Source: Phyto melanocephala
Lineage: Eukaryota; Arthropoda; Insecta; Diptera; Rhinophoridae
DNA: 64,000 bases
Direction of reading: 5' to 3'
NCBI GenBank assembly: GCA_941918925.1
Contig: OW799234.1
Coordinates: forward strand, 68,629,043-68,693,042
Shown: positions 24,175 to 37,280 of the stretch, piece by piece
Layout: each line of letters begins with the position of its first letter
Numbering within the stretch: the first letter of the stretch is position 1
Notes under the pieces: model-generated
Told to the model about the DNA's origin: nothing
What the model saw: the letters and a program-made list of their open reading frames with translations, nothing else
Database searches by the model: none
Translations under genes and position numbers: made by a program

Positions 24175-25912
24175 TATAATTTCCGTTCGTCTATTCGTGT
24201 GTTGGTTGAAATCAACTTTTAGAAGTGGTATCAATCTTTTAAAAGCTTTGGGCAAAGAATCGCTATTGAAAGCCGGTGCAATGTCCTCATAACCTGCTGA
24301 GGTAAGAGCAAAACACGTTTGTTACTATTTATAGATATGATAGGACTGCTGGATTATTCATAAAACATTTTGAACAAATCGATCATTAATTTGAAAAATA
24401 TATTTTTTTAAATGTTTAAAGTTTATCAAGCTCTCAAATAATTCTTGGATAAAATAGAAACACCAAACTCCCAGTTCCAGAGAAAAATTAATAATTAGAT
24501 TTGAGACTGATTGTTTCAGCTCTTAGACATCTGAGAGAATCAATGTGGGTAGCAAATGAAAGGGCTTGACTAGTGGAATATAAAATATTGATACACCTTT
24601 AAGTTTAATATCCCTCATGACCTCCACTACGAAATATATTTATAAGTATACTAGCTAATACCCGGTGTGCTTCGCCACCCCCTCGTAATGAAATAAAAAT
24701 TTTATAGTTCAAAAATATATTTATTTTGCAAGTGCCACGCTTACTATTACTAAATCAACCATTTCTTATTCAAATAATCATATAGACGTCAAAGTGTCTC
24801 TTGCAAAATTTGGGTACTCTAACTATTATCGCTTCCCAGATATACGAATTTTTGTATTTAATTCATATGACAGGTGCCACGCCTACTATTACTAAATCAA
24901 CCATTCAACCACTCAATAATCATATAGACGTCAAAGTGTCTCTTGCAAAATTTGGGTACTCTAACTGTTATAGCTTTCCGAATATACGAATTTTAGTATT
25001 CAATTGCTATGAGAGCTGCCACGCCCACTATTTCTAATGTACCCATTTTTTCCAGAAATGTTTATTTGGGTGTCAAAGTTGCTCTTGCAAATTTTAGTAC
25101 TCTAATCGATATCGTTTTTCAAATATACGAAATTTAGTATTTAATTCATGTGGCCGCGCCTACTATTGAAAGTCTGTCCATTTTTTACCCAAATGTTCGT
25201 GTGGATGTCAAAGTTTACCGTACTTTATTTGAAGACTGTAGCTGCATTAACTTTCGTGATATATAATATTTAATACTTATTCTTTAATAGGGCGTGACAC
25301 CCAGCCCACTTACAATTTCAAACCAAAATATAGATTATAGTTCCTTCCAGACATACAGAAAGATTCTGTGAAAATTTCAAGAAAATCGGTCCAGCCGTTT
25401 AACCGTCTATAAAGCACAAACAAACATACAAACACACATTGATTTTTATATATATAGATGTAAAATTTAGTATATAAAAGTATGTACAACCTTCAACGCC
25501 CTTGATATTGATGTTAAACGATAGGGCTTAACAAGAAGAATATAGTAAACTGTGAAAAAATTTAAATCCAAAATGGCCTCCTAAATAAAAAGGCGGATAA
25601 GTGGGTCAAATATAGTAAATATTTCTTTGTCCCCTTTAACTCCCACATTATTGGTATCACATCAAAGTGATTAAGGAGTAGAATTTGGTAAGCTATGAAA
25701 AAGTTTAACCACATCAATATGGATTTAAAATGAACGGGCTTGACTAGTGGAACATAGTAAAATATTTAAAAATCTAAAAAAAAGATGGCGACGGAAATAA
25801 TGCCGTGCAAATAAGAAAACTAGGCTACGCTTTGATGTGGAATGAGAGGGGTGTTAAAAGATTTGGCAAAGTCAGGGGTATTAACAGATACGAATAAAGC
25901 ACTTTTACTTGT
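24175..25912 (+). mobile_element. Long Helentron-like copy, 5' truncated and interrupted
   Basis: It opens with TGTTGGTTGAAATCAACTTT and closes with GCACTTTTACTTGTT, both DINE-1-like. The middle contains ATGGCCTCCTAAATAAAAAGG and GGCTACGCTTTGATGTGG, which match the copy at 41045-41929 and mark a longer subtype. The unit at 24650-25459 is inserted in it. The 5' end and 3' hairpin are not clear. Confidence 0.6.
24650..25459 (+). mobile_element. Inserted repeat with four internal ~140-bp units and a TATATATAGAT tail
   Basis: It begins CTAGCTAATACCCGGTGTGC and ends TTTTTATATATATAGATG. Units marked by GTGCCACGC and variants start near 24732, 24874, 25016 and 25152, with TCAAAGTGTCTCTTGCAAA and AAATATACGAA repeated inside. 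The phrase AAAATCGGTCCAGCCGTTTA followed by ACAAACATACAAAC and an AT tail is widespread in arthropod dispersed repeats. A SINE or RTE-type non-LTR tail is possible, but the class is unresolved. Confidence 0.6.
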
Positions 25913-26997
25913 TAATAATAGATATTAAATGGTGACGTAGTGAAATTTAATTTCATAAACTTGTTTATAAAAACTAACTCCTCAAATCTTGTTTTGTTGA
26001 AATTTTTTGTGCGAATTGACTTTTAAAAATATTTTAGATATAGAGGCTGTCTTTTGTTTGTTTGCATGTCTGCTATTAATTAATTTTGCGAATTCTTTCC
26101 AAATAAGTCTGATACACTAATACTACAAACCTGCTGCCTGTTCTTAAACTCTTAATACTACAAATTAAATTCATTATTTTTTGCATATTAAAATTGTATT
26201 TATTTTTGCAAATCATCATAAATCTTAGTTTTTGCCATAATTTTATCTCAATAATTTACTTCACATTACAATACTCATGGTTAACAAGAAATAAATACAA
26301 ACAACTTGTGATTACTCTTTAAGTGTCCTCAACTTTGATATTAACTTTGTAAATATTGTAATGTTGCCCTTTACAAACAATAATAACTTCAATCACACTT
26401 AGACGCCAACCTGCTGACTGTCTAATTTTATAATGATTTTGATTAAAGCATGAATTATTGTTAATTTACTGTGACTAGTGTGCCGTGGCTGCTAAAACAT
26501 GTTCTTTATAGACTTTTAGTGTGGAACATATAAATTGATTTTTTTCTTCAATTCGTATTTATTTAATTATACAAAATTACAATTAAGCATTTTACTACAA
26601 AGTTGTCTAAACACAAATGTGTTGTAAGCAGCACTTCAACTACTAAAAGAACATCATATCGGTGCAAATGGAAGAATAATAAATTACAAATAACAATGGA
26701 AAATAATATAAAAAAAATGGTAATTATTTGAAAATGTTTATACACATACATATGTTCTTAAGTACAAAAAAGTATGAAAGTACATAGATTATATGTTTTA
26801 TATATAATTAATATAAAATAATTAAAGCTTTGGGCTTGTATTGAACAAATATATAGAAGCTAAGCCCGAACCGCTTTGCTGGTCGCCACAAAGTTGTTAT
26901 CTCTGAAAATCGCCGCATCGGGAAAAACAATTCACAATTTGAAAGCAAGTTGTTACGCTCTCTGCGTTTTCTTTTTTAAACCATACAAATAAAGCAC
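25913..26997. other. AT-rich DNA without recognised genes
   Basis: Nothing supported. Confidence 0.45.
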
Positions 26998-27157
26998 TTG
27001 GCCAATTTACAGGGGTGTCCTAAGTGTCATATTGTCATAAAGTCATAAGTTAAAAAAAATTGCTCAATGTAAAATTTTTAGACCTTTTTAAATTTCTTTT
27101 TAATATTATGAAATTATGACAATATGACACTTAGGACACCCTAGTGAATTGGCCAAC
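26998..27157. mobile_element. Foldback element with ~45-bp arms
   Basis: The left arm TTGGCCAATTTACAGGGG..., with GTGTCCTAAGTGTCATATTG, pairs with the right arm, which ends ...CACCCTAGTGAATTGGCC. A loop of about 60 AT-rich bases separates the arms. It is short and noncoding. Superfamily unknown. Confidence 0.75.
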
Positions 27158-27197
27158 TGTTTATAAAAACAATTTGTATCGGCACGCATTACTTTCT

Positions 27198-27475
27198 TTA
27201 TACAGGTTTGTCATTCCGTGTGAAATTTCTACAATTTTCATTTCCAATCCAATACAGTATATATTTTCTGAAAGCTTGTGCATTGTCAGTCTGTCCCTGT
27301 GTATGTTGAAATCAACTTTTTGAGGCCCCCAGAAGCTCCAAGACCCGTGTAAGGTATCATAATATCAGAAATATTCGGGAGCAGATTATTATTGAAAATC
27401 AGAAGAATCGCTCTATAAACAGGTGAGATATGAAGAAAAAAACCACGACCACCTCGTTTTTTTCACAGCAATACA
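27198..27475 (+). mobile_element. Helentron (DINE-1-like) 5' fragment
   Basis: It matches the first third of the copies at 15071 and 16442, from TTTGTCATTCCGTGTGAAAT to CCACGACCACCTCG. Both the TATACCC end and the 3' hairpin region are missing. Confidence 0.75.
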
Positions 27476-29741
27476 AATTTTTACATTTCTGTAATTTTTG
27501 CTCATCAGGCACTTTTTCTTATACATTGATATCGTCATAAACTTCTACGTATTTTGAATTATTGATTTCAACTGTTATTCACATCACTTTTCACACTTCA
27601 CAATGTTAATATCTGCCTATAATTCTATATATAAGGGAATGTCCCACACATCCCCATAAAGGATATTTTTATATACCTGCTTTACAAAACATTATATGTT
27701 AAACAAATACATATACGTACCTGATAAGAATAATTATTAAAAATAAGTTTACAAAAAATAAATACGGGCACATAACAAATACATGGGCACCCAGGTATCA
27801 GGCTACCATCCAATTGTGAAAAGAAACTGCCAAGGCCAGAAATAAGCCCTTAAGATTATATCGTACGAATTATTCGAGGAAATTCAGCAGAAGCAATACA
27901 AAACGAGATGTCTTAAATAGGTTATTTCTGAGCAGTTGCAAAGAGAACGGATTATTAAAAACGCTTTTTCATCAGAAACCATCACACTTCTACTTCCTGA
28001 CAGCGATGATGCAGCTAATAAGGATATATATACGACATAATAATTATTAAGGAATTTTTGTTTGTTTAACTTTTCCGTATATTACGTTTTAAATAATATA
28101 AAATAAATATAAAGAAGAAATACTGTTTTATAAGATCCTTACAATTTTTAATTTATTTATATTTTAATTAGACCGCAAATCATAATATGTGTGCATGTAC
28201 ATACAGTCTGTCAATAATGAGTTTAAGCCTTTAAAATCAACATTTGTTAATTGAGTTTTACTGTTTATACCGTCTTTAATTCAATAGGAATGTGACTTTT
28301 GGAAAAATCTTAAAAACTTTAACTTTTTGGTTTTTAAATTTTTTTATTGCACTTTGAAAACGAAAAATTTGACGCATTTTGCAGGAAAATTATTTTTTCG
28401 CCATTAAGTTTTTAATAACTCCGAAATAGAAATAGATAGAAGAGAAATGTGTTTGGTTAGTTTAAGTAAAATTTTCCGGTGCATCTTCTGATCCTCCTGC
28501 TATTAAGATCGGAGAATTCGTTTTCAAGTTATGACAAAATATATTAGGCAACCCAACGATTTAGGGAGTGAAATATGCCACGCCTTTAAAAGAAAATCCT
28601 TAGGTACTAGAGAAAAACGGAAAACAGATTTGAATTAAGGCCATCAAAGTCTATATAGTCCACATACTTTTATTTCTAAAGTAGACAAAATTTTTTTTTG
28701 TTGCGCAGTGTACTTTTGTTGCGCAGTGTAATTTTTTCAAAATCTGCCATTTGACTTTTTATTTCATACTACAGCTAAAACTATAAAAAAACTAAAACTT
28801 TAAATTAAAAAAATACGTTTAATAATTTTGGCTAGCTTTTCAGGCCAAATACTCCTCTGTGTGACGTAAAAAAATTCTTTAATAGCTTGTCTTGCCTTGT
28901 TTTGTTGTGTTTTTCTAACCTTTCGTTATATCGAGAAAAAGTTTTTTTTTAGTTTTCGCTATTTTAGGTAGCCAATATCAAATAATATTTCGGATTTTCG
29001 TTAAAGCGAGATTTGCCTGTATTTAAAGTTTTATTGGCAAAAATTAGAAGAAAAAAATATAAGAAAATTTTAACAAATTTGTTGCTTCAACTTTCAAAGT
29101 ACTGTACATAGTTCTTTAAACTAATTTTTACTTTTTTTTAGTTTATTATTTTTGCATATTTGTATATGTAGTACATAGTTTATAATTTATTTGTTTTCTT
29201 TTTAATTTCTATTTTTTGCATTCGAATTTTAAAATCATTTTGACACAACATACCAACAATGTTTAAAAATACATACTACCTGCATATTTATCTAAAGAAT
29301 CTAATACTTTTTTGTGCAAAAAATGAAACAAAAAAAAAATATTAAAAAGATCTCTAAAATAACTCAGACAAACAATAGAGTCTAAATAATTTCCGCATAT
29401 AGAGACACGACAATGTACAAAAAAAAAAGTTTTAAACAATCCAATAGGTGGACAGACTATAAACACCAACAAAAACAACAAAAGTCAGACAGTTATTTAT
29501 GAAAAGAAGCAAAAAACCGAGACCTAGTGTTATAAGCTTTATAAAAAAAAAATCACTCTACATTAGGCAATAATAACAGAAATTTACTACAGAATTATTT
29601 TCTGATTTTTATTTTATTTTTGTTAGTTTGTTTACAGAATAAAGAACACATTTATAAACAAATATTTTAAATATTAGTTATAGAGCCGATATTACAACTA
29701 CCTATAAAGTTAATTTTAGCAAAAGATGTTTGACCTTTAAA
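27476..29741. other. AT-rich DNA, small repeats only
   Basis: TTGTTGCGCAGTGTA is duplicated at about 28699-28730. The 90 bases at 28600-28690 resemble 31445-31545 in the same orientation, so both are copies of a small dispersed repeat. A stretch near 27840-28010 looks less AT-biased but has no open frame. Confidence 0.4.
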
Positions 29742-30169
29742 GGCGTTATTCACAATAGCAAACGGTGCGCTAACAAGCTGCTAACTTTTTTTCTTTCCAT
29801 AAGGGATAGATAGCAGCTTGTTAGTTAAGGCTATAATACACGGCATGTTTTTTACATCTGACTTTAAAATTTGTGAGACATATGTAAATCTACATGTCTG
29901 TCAAAATTGTACTTTTACGCTGACTGCTTGGCAGCAGCAGATATTTCTGCTAACGACTGATGTCACATGTTTTGACAGAAGAAAATAGAGCGCACTCTAA
30001 TTAAAATTTTGTCAGATGTCCCAACACATGTTTTTTTTTACAGAAGTAATGTTATAAAGGTAATACACGACATGTTTGTATTAGCAGTGGAGAATTTGAC
30101 AAGTCAGATGTAAAAAACATGCCGTGTATTAGCTCCTTTAGTACACAGTTTGTTATTATGCATAACGCC
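29742..30169. mobile_element. Foldback MITE split by another MITE
   Basis: The outer arms GGCGTTATTCACAATAGC... and, inverted, GGCGTTATGCATAATAAC... pair along about 45 bases, down to CTAACAAGCTGCTA facing TAGCAGCTTGTTAG. Without the insert the element is about 120 bp and folds into one hairpin. The 310-bp element at 29828-30137 sits within its right arm, between copies of TTA. Confidence 0.72.
29828..30137 (+). mobile_element. TTA-flanked MITE (PIF/Harbinger-like), family 2 copy 1
   Basis: The ends are AGGCTATAATACACGGCATG and, inverted, AGGAGCTAATACACGGCATG, and the pairing continues through TTTTTTACATCTGACTT. TTA lies at 29825-29827 and 30138-30140. A partial third copy of the end motif (GTAATACACGACATG) is at about 30060. 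A second copy is at 37910-38221. Confidence 0.85.
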
Positions 30170-30339
30170 GTTAATAAAAAAAAATATATAAATCGCACTT
30201 AAGTTGCCACATTTTGTTTAAAAAAGCAGAAATAATGGCAACTTTCAATTGGCAAACCTTACGTTGAAAGTTTAAGATGAATCATCTCATCTTTAGGTTA
30301 TCGGTCAGTTTCAGATTAAAGGGTAGTTATAATAAAGAA

Positions 30340-30760
30340 CTGTGAGTAAGTTTTCTAAGGATGCCTACGACGCTTTTTGAATAAAGAGAAAGTGGGCAGT
30401 GTCACACCCATAATAAGTAAATATTTGTTAAAAAATATTTCTATTTATCCAATTTAATAGAAATGCCTGCAACGATTTTGTGACTGAAAAAAAGTGGGCA
30501 GTGTCAAGTCCATACAAAATAATTTTTTTTTAAATCTACCTCTAAACAACCGATTTTTATAAAACGTTTCATACGCATAGATAGGTCCCGTGTGACAATT
30601 AACAAGTTTACATTATTTTTAAACTATTTCAATCCATAATCCAAATTTTTAACAACTTAGCACATAAATATTTATATACATCAAGTTCTGATAATCATAC
30701 AATTTAATGGCTAGAAAATGGTTAGTGCCACGCCCATACAAAGTTAGCATTATTGTTTAG
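30340..30760. repeat. Degenerate dispersed repeat with recurring GTGGGCAGTGTCA motif
   Basis: GTGGGCAGTGTCACACCCATA near 30390 recurs as GTGGGCAGTGTCAAGTCCATA near 30488 and as GTTAGTGCCACGCCCATACA near 30721. Such GTG(G/C)CACGCCCA words are common in dipteran Helentron interiors, but no ends are visible. Confidence 0.35.
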
Positions 30761-31144
30761 CTTCTTTTACTATTTTGATTTGTTCACACACATTAGAAAA
30801 ACTAAACGTTTTGTTACTCACTCACGCAAATTTCTGGGCGAAGTGATAACAAACTAGTTTAATACATTGTATGATTTTTATGGTGGAAAGTAGACAAAGT
30901 CGCGTACAAATAATTTATTTTGTTGCTGCCTTTCTAATAAATGATAAAAATGTAAAATTTTTTAAGTAATAATTTTTGAATAAAATTTTGGATGAAAAAA
31001 ATTAATCGCTACTAATTTCTGAATAACTGCTAAGCACTTAAAAATTAAAAAAAAATGTTAAGCTTACATTAAGGAAATTGCATTTCCAATCATTTGCCGG
31101 CATTTTGATCAAAATTGTATAAATTGTTTACAAGTTATGATAAA

Positions 31145-31393
31145 TCTGTGGATTGGAGCTAAAAGGGCCAATGTCAAAATATTTACTTTTGAGAAAATTG
31201 GAATTGAACTTTAACTTTTATAGATGCTTTCATAGTGACATTGGCCAGCATTTTATTTCTGAAGCTGTTCTGGGTTAAGTATGACTTTAGCTGTTTTACC
31301 ATAATGAAATAGAGCAAAAAAACATATCTAATGCAATGATTAACTCAAAAGAGCAAAAAAGTGACATTGGCCCTTTTAGCTCCAAGGCACAGA
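31145..31393 (+). mobile_element. TIR element, superfamily unknown, copy 1
   Basis: The ends TCTGTGGATTGGAGCTAAAA and, inverted, TCTGTGCCTTGGAGCTAAAA continue as GGGCCAATGTCA. The element is 249 bp long. The body (TGCAATGATTAACTCAAAAG, CCAGCATTTTATTT) is the reverse complement of the copy at 53361-53589. No duplication could be fixed. Confidence 0.82.
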
Positions 31394-33024
31394 AATAATA
31401 TCAGCCTTATTTTTGGCGAAGTATTAGGAATGCCTTTAAAAAAAATCTGATCTTAATAGAAAAAACTGAAAACAATTTTGAATTTAATGCGTTAAAATAT
31501 CTACAGTCTACATATTTATGTTTCAATATAAGAAAATTTTTTGTTGTTTGTTTTTTTGAAGACCAGTATAATAAGTAAACAAACTACAACTAACTCCTTT
31601 CATCGCTCTTTAAATTATAATTTAAACGTCAATGAATAAGATGCCTTAAATATATACCCAATACTTTTCTTAGGCAAAATTTAATTAATAACATTTCAGG
31701 CAATACAAATTTTGTATAAAGTTAAAACTAACCAACCAACCAATCAAGCAATTTAAAAAAAATATATATTTTAAACAATTTTTTATACAAGAATAATTTT
31801 TCAAAATAAATATAATTTCCTTTTTTATATTTTTAGATTTATGTCATTGTTTTTTAAGTGTAAGGTTTTATTCCGTCTACTTCTTCCCATTAACTAGTGT
31901 TACGACATTTCACCATTCCCTACATTTATGACCCGCATGGACACTTGTTAAAGGAGAGACCACAAACAAATGTTAAGATAAAAAAAAATTTAACAAACAA
32001 ATTCAATCATTTTAAAGGACAATAAGACAACAAAAAGCTGACAGGACAAAGAAAAGATGCATAAAAACCTGAAAAAAAAGAAAAGTGACACACAAAAAAC
32101 CATAATGATAAAAGTAAATTAAATTTTTGTACTTTTTTGTTGTTTGTCCACAACACGCACTTTAAGCCTGAAAGAAAGAACAAACTAACAAAAAAGCATA
32201 CAGCAACAAAGAAACTGGACAACTTAAAAGGAGTTAAACTTTTAAAATTTATTAAAGGGTTTTTTGTGTGGTGCTTTCAAAGAGCCACAGGATATTAATA
32301 TGATTAAACGCCTGACAGATACGTATGCGTGTTTGTGGTGACTAGTGTTTTTATTTCTTTTTTAACAAAACAAAAACATTTAAAAATAATTATTTTTTAT
32401 ATAAGTATGTACATATACATACACATATGTATGTATATCTACAATTTATCGTAATATAATTATTGTTATTTGTGGTTATTCATTTTTCAGTTTTTCTTTT
32501 CTTATTTAAAGCATCACATGCTAAACGGAAACAGACGCACACTTGACCTTTAACAATTTTTTTGCACATTGTTTTTTTTTGTTTGTTATTTTTTAATGTC
32601 TGAGAATTGTTTTCTAAACAATTGCCTAGTGGTCAGTTTAGAATTTGGTCAGTGTTATTGTGTCGTATTCAGGAAGAGGTTTGTCCGGGCAGTTTTTTGA
32701 CTACCTGTCTTTAGTGTAGTTTATTTGATTGTTTTTTTTTTCTTGAATTAAAGCTGTTTAATTATGTATTTTTGTTAAATCTTATTTAAAATTTTGAATT
32801 GATAGCAAAGTATGGGTTGAAATTCTCCCACGCATTTTGCAGATTTTGTTTGTCCGGCTTTAAAAGGGTTAACACTTACGCATTTTTGTTAGAATTTGTT
32901 AAAGAATATTTATTTACCTGCAAAGAAAAAGACAAAATGATTATAATTAATGGCTGTTGAAAAGGCATAAAAATAAAGTTTAGGTCTTGCGCATACAATT
33001 TAAATTTCTGAGTTTACTACACAC
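31394..33024. other. AT-rich DNA without recognised genes
   Basis: Apart from the small repeat near 31445-31545, nothing is supported. Confidence 0.45.
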
Positions 33025-33027
33025 TAA

Positions 33028-33728
33028 AGGCCAGTTTAGACTATAATACAAGTCGTACGACTTCAATTAGATTTTGTAGAAGCAACATGTGATGCAATTC
33101 TCTCCGTACTCAAGAAAATGAAAGCAAAAGTATAATAATGTAAGTTCTTTTGTGTTTACAGTATAAGTCTGAAGTAGCATCAAAGTGGAATGATTTAGAA
33201 AAATAAACAAACTAAGAATCTTATTAACACAACAAATTATAATCGCGAATACAAAAAATAAAATAAAAATCTACTTTTAAATTAAATAAGGTGTTTTACG
33301 TTTTTTGCGAAGATAAAATTTTACTTTTATTCCTTTTCTTTTGTTTTTTAATATGTTTGATGAATAAAAAATGTATGGTGTTTGTAGTTCTACAAAAACT
33401 ACAGAAACAACAAACAATTTTCTTCTACTCTGTGTACCACAATCATAAATATACATGTTGTTTTTGTAATTGTTGTAGAATTTCTAGCATACCCTTAATG
33501 TGTTTGCCAATGACTACATAAGAATACACCTCTGATCTAATGAAATGCTCCATTTTTTAAAACGAGATATAAAATGAAAAAATGCGGTCCGCTTGTCAAA
33601 TTTTCATTCGTATTTTCTCTCAGGTTTTCTACTACTGATTACAATTTGCTTTTACACTATTCTACTTTGTTAATTCTACACGAATTTTTGACATGTCGTA
33701 CGACTTGTATTATAGTCTAAACTGGCCT
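33028..33728. mobile_element. TAA-flanked 701-bp element (PIF/Harbinger-like), perfect ~34-bp TIRs
   Basis: The left end AGGCCAGTTTAGACTATAAT continues to ACAAGTCGTACGAC and is repeated perfectly, inverted, at the right end. TAA lies on both sides (33025-33027 and 33729-33731). The interior, including a Phe/Leu-rich open stretch at 33291-33521, does not resemble a transposase. The first bases AGGC are shared with the two other TWA-flanked families here. Confidence 0.87.
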
Positions 33729-34216
33729 TAATTGAAATATGCAGCGTTAAAAGCTACTGCGAAAAAATTAAATAAATAAATTACATATTCATCTCAAAAT
33801 CAATGAAAATCTTAATAGTTAGTTAATTATACTAACTGAGTCCGGTCCGCTTCTTAAATTCGGCTGATCAGGGAAAAATTTAATATAACACCAACAATCA
33901 AAACTGAAAAAATAAAACAGTGACTTGTTTGTGATATGTACGCATATTCATACATAGATGATGACTTGAATTACAACCAAGACATGTCTTTTTTTTTTAA
34001 GTGAAAAAACCTTTAATTTCACCGTGCCACAGAATATGAATTGTTTAGCTGTACAGAAAAAACATGTTTGGTTGTGGTACTCAGAATTGTTGACAATCGT
34101 AAGTTTTGTTTGTATGGGTATAATGTTCTAGTTCTAGCTAATCATAGATTTTAACAGAATAAAATCGTTAAAATCTATAGTGTGACCAGATATTATGTGA
34201 ACAATGTATTACATAT

Positions 34217-35203
34217 CAGTGATCGGCTTTGAGTCGTTATTTCAATACTTATAGTGAGTCATAAAATTTGAGTATAAGTGCGTATAAATCATTGAAATTT
34301 AACTGAGCTGACGTACGCATACCCACAACAACGTTGATTTATAAGTACAACACACAATGAACATAAGTACTACGTCGTCGTACTTATATTTATAACGTCC
34401 CATATTTATATGATTTGCAAGACTACTTACGTTGATTCATATTTTTAAGAAACTACTTATCTTCATAGAATGATGCAAGTTGACTCAACAACAAAAACAT
34501 TAACAGCTCTCATTTGTATGAAGAATAAACAATGTTGCCAGGTCGGAGAGTGCAAGATATTTTTTGGCCGCCAGAAAATTTGCAATATTACAATGTGTAA
34601 TATGCAATTTTTGCAAGTATCACTATTTAATTTTTAAATAAATGCAACTGATTATGGCCTTTAGGCTAAGTTTTAGTTGGTTTCTATAAAAAGAGGTAAA
34701 CAAAAACAGTTATTTTGTGTTTTTTATTTTCATATTTAATTTTTTTGCAGCAAATTAAGAAACTGCGTTCTTAGTTGCTCACTTAAATTTGAAAGATAAT
34801 ACGCAAAAACAAAATCTCTTAAACAGACATCAAAGCAAGCACTTTATTTTTGCTTGTTGTTTTTGTATTATTTCGTTAAATTTAAATTGTCTATTTTTTT
34901 TTTTTTAATCCACAATTATTATGGTGAATGGCAAATTGTTATCTGGCAAGCCTAGTTAAAGCACAAAACTTCATATTGACTACGCGAGTCATACGTGCTT
35001 TTGGTCGTCTTTTTATTTTGCATGAACGACAATAGCAATCAACTGAGTCATACGTGTTGATGAATATGAGTACTGTAAGTACCTTTCATTTAAAAGTGCG
35101 TATAAGTAGTGAAGACTTTTCAATAAGTTTGAATGTGTATAAATCAACGAAATAATGAATAATGATTAAGTTGACTTACTTTAGTATTCGTTGCAGATCT
35201 CTG
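34217..35203. mobile_element. Non-autonomous hAT-like element, 987 bp
   Basis: The termini are CAGTGATCGGC and, inverted, CAGAGATCTGC. The flanks TTACATAT (34209-34216) and TGACATAT (35204-35211) match at 7 of 8 bases. C-A-G-(A/T)-GATC ends with an 8-bp duplication fit hAT. The inside has several TATAAGTA/TACTTAT words and no transposase motifs. Confidence 0.72.
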
Positions 35204-35211
35204 TGACATAT

Positions 35212-36951
35212 TAAACTTGATTATATTTTTTTTTTTAGTTTTACATAAAATAGAAAAAATATTTTATTCGTATTTTATCTCTTGTTAAATTCGCTTTATA
35301 TCACATTTGTTTAATTTTCTTTTTTTCAACATCTTTTTACAATACTTCAAACAATGTTTGCTATTTATTTTTACACTTTTGTAGTGTCAGATATACATTT
35401 CGAAAATTTCTGAAATTGTAAGCAACCATTCGTATACTATGCCAACCAACATTGTTCACATTTTCACATTTCTTCAGTTGATGCTATTTTTTTTGCTATT
35501 CATTCTCACATTATGATTAATAAAAAAAATAGCCGATCATCAGCGATATCAACACGTGCCGTAATATTAAACAATAAAAAAAAATACAAGAAATCTAGTT
35601 TTCTCTATTGAAGTTCTTGCTATTAGACGGACAAACAAACAGACAGACACAACTCATGACACTGCATGCATTCCATGGCTCTCAAGCTGCATTTGTCGAA
35701 TTGGACGGCCGTCCGTTTTCTAGAGATCATTTCATTCCATTTGTTGTAATCAAAAAAAAAAGGCCCAGTTAGTTGATTTCACATACATATTATTGTTGTT
35801 GCGTTATTGCTGGCATAGAAGACACGTTGTTATCCAGTTGGTTGGTTGGTTGGTTTGTCTGTTTCCTTTTATGGCACATATATTGAGTGTTTATGAATTG
35901 TTATTGCCTCAATGTTGTCATCGTTTTTTGTGATTTGTTATAATTGCTTTTACATGATACGAGAGCGAAATATGTAGATACAGCAACAATTGTTTCGTTA
36001 GTGAAACAGACAGACACATTAACTAGTTTTTTATGTTTTTTTTTTGTTTGTTGGTTTATTAAATATCACTTTATATTTTTATCATTTGATTTCTTTGGAT
36101 TTTTATGAATTTTGTGAAGTTTTACTCCGTAAAGGTGTTAAACATTTTTATTATTTTTCCAAATACCTTGTTAAGTTGATTAAAGAATTTATAGAAGTTT
36201 TTGACGTAATGAGGGGTTTCTATTATAATTATTTATTTGGTTACATTAAAAATCCAATCAACTGTATTAAAGTTGGCTATTCAATCAATAACAATTTATT
36301 TTGAAGGCCCAAAAGGTAAAGAAATTCCTAAAATTGTGGCATTGCAATATTTGAAAGAAAATAAAAAAGTTGTGAAAATTAAAAAAAGGAAATTGATTTA
36401 ATTCTTTTAGTAGAGAAAATGTTAATTATTTCTATAAACAATAAATTTTATAAAAAATTCATAAATAAGTTTTTAAAATTTTTAGATTTATTAAAATAGA
36501 AAATAATCAATGATTTTCGAACAATTTTCTTTTAAAAGCGAATTTTGCGAACATTGCTAATAATTCTCTTTTAAATAAAAGTTCAAAAACATATTTTTTA
36601 ATTGCCCATAATAAAAATATATGCAGAATTCTTTCAATTGCAGAATCTACTTAAAAATCTGTTACAGGAATTAAATAGCTATTAAAAGATATTTTTTTTT
36701 TTTATTGAAGAATGTATGGCTGTATAATAGAAATTCGTTCATAAAAATTTATAATTGATCATCAAAATGTAATTTTCTTTATAAAAAGTTATAAAATACT
36801 TTCTTATGTATATCAAAATTCCCGGCAAAGTTAATTGGCAGCATGGCTACGAAAACAAGCAAGCAAGCAAGTTGACTTTGACTTCTCTTTTATTATCGCA
36901 TTATCGCAGATCCACCATAGCTGCTAAGAGATACAGATAACTTAGCCACCA
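35212..36951. other. AT-rich DNA without recognised genes
   Basis: GGACGGCCGTCC at 35703-35714 is a perfect 12-base palindrome and GTTGGTTGGTTGG lies near 35839. The 86-codon open stretch at 36044-36304 has no recognisable motif and the composition of AT-rich noncoding DNA. Confidence 0.45.
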
Positions 36952-37280
36952 TATCGTCGGCTTAATATGTAAACCTGCTAACTCTCTTTCAGCTAATTTT
37001 ACAGGAGAGACAAAAAACTTCTCATATTTCAAATTGAAGTTAGTAATAAACACTAAACTAATAATTTACTGTATTTAGCAGTTTTTCTTACAAGAGTTTT
37101 TCTGTGAAAGGATTTACTTAGCAGTTTTTCTTATCAAACCTTTTTAAACACTTCAAGACTTAAATTAAAAAAAAAACCACATGCTGGTCGACGAGGTGTA
37201 TCTTTCTCTACCACACGCCATCAAAACCTCAATTTACTTAAAAAGTGGTTTTAGCAGGGTTGCATATTAAGCCGACGATA
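36952..37280. mobile_element. MITE with ~30-bp terminal inverted repeats
   Basis: The left end TATCGTCGGCTTAATATG (36952-36969) is repeated perfectly inverted at 37263-37280, and pairing continues through CCTGCTAA. The interior of about 270 bases does not code. Target duplication unclear. Confidence 0.72.

Noticed and set aside
27840..28010. Less AT-biased patch suggesting a coding fragment
   Set aside because: All frames have stops every 20-40 codons and none shows a recognisable motif.
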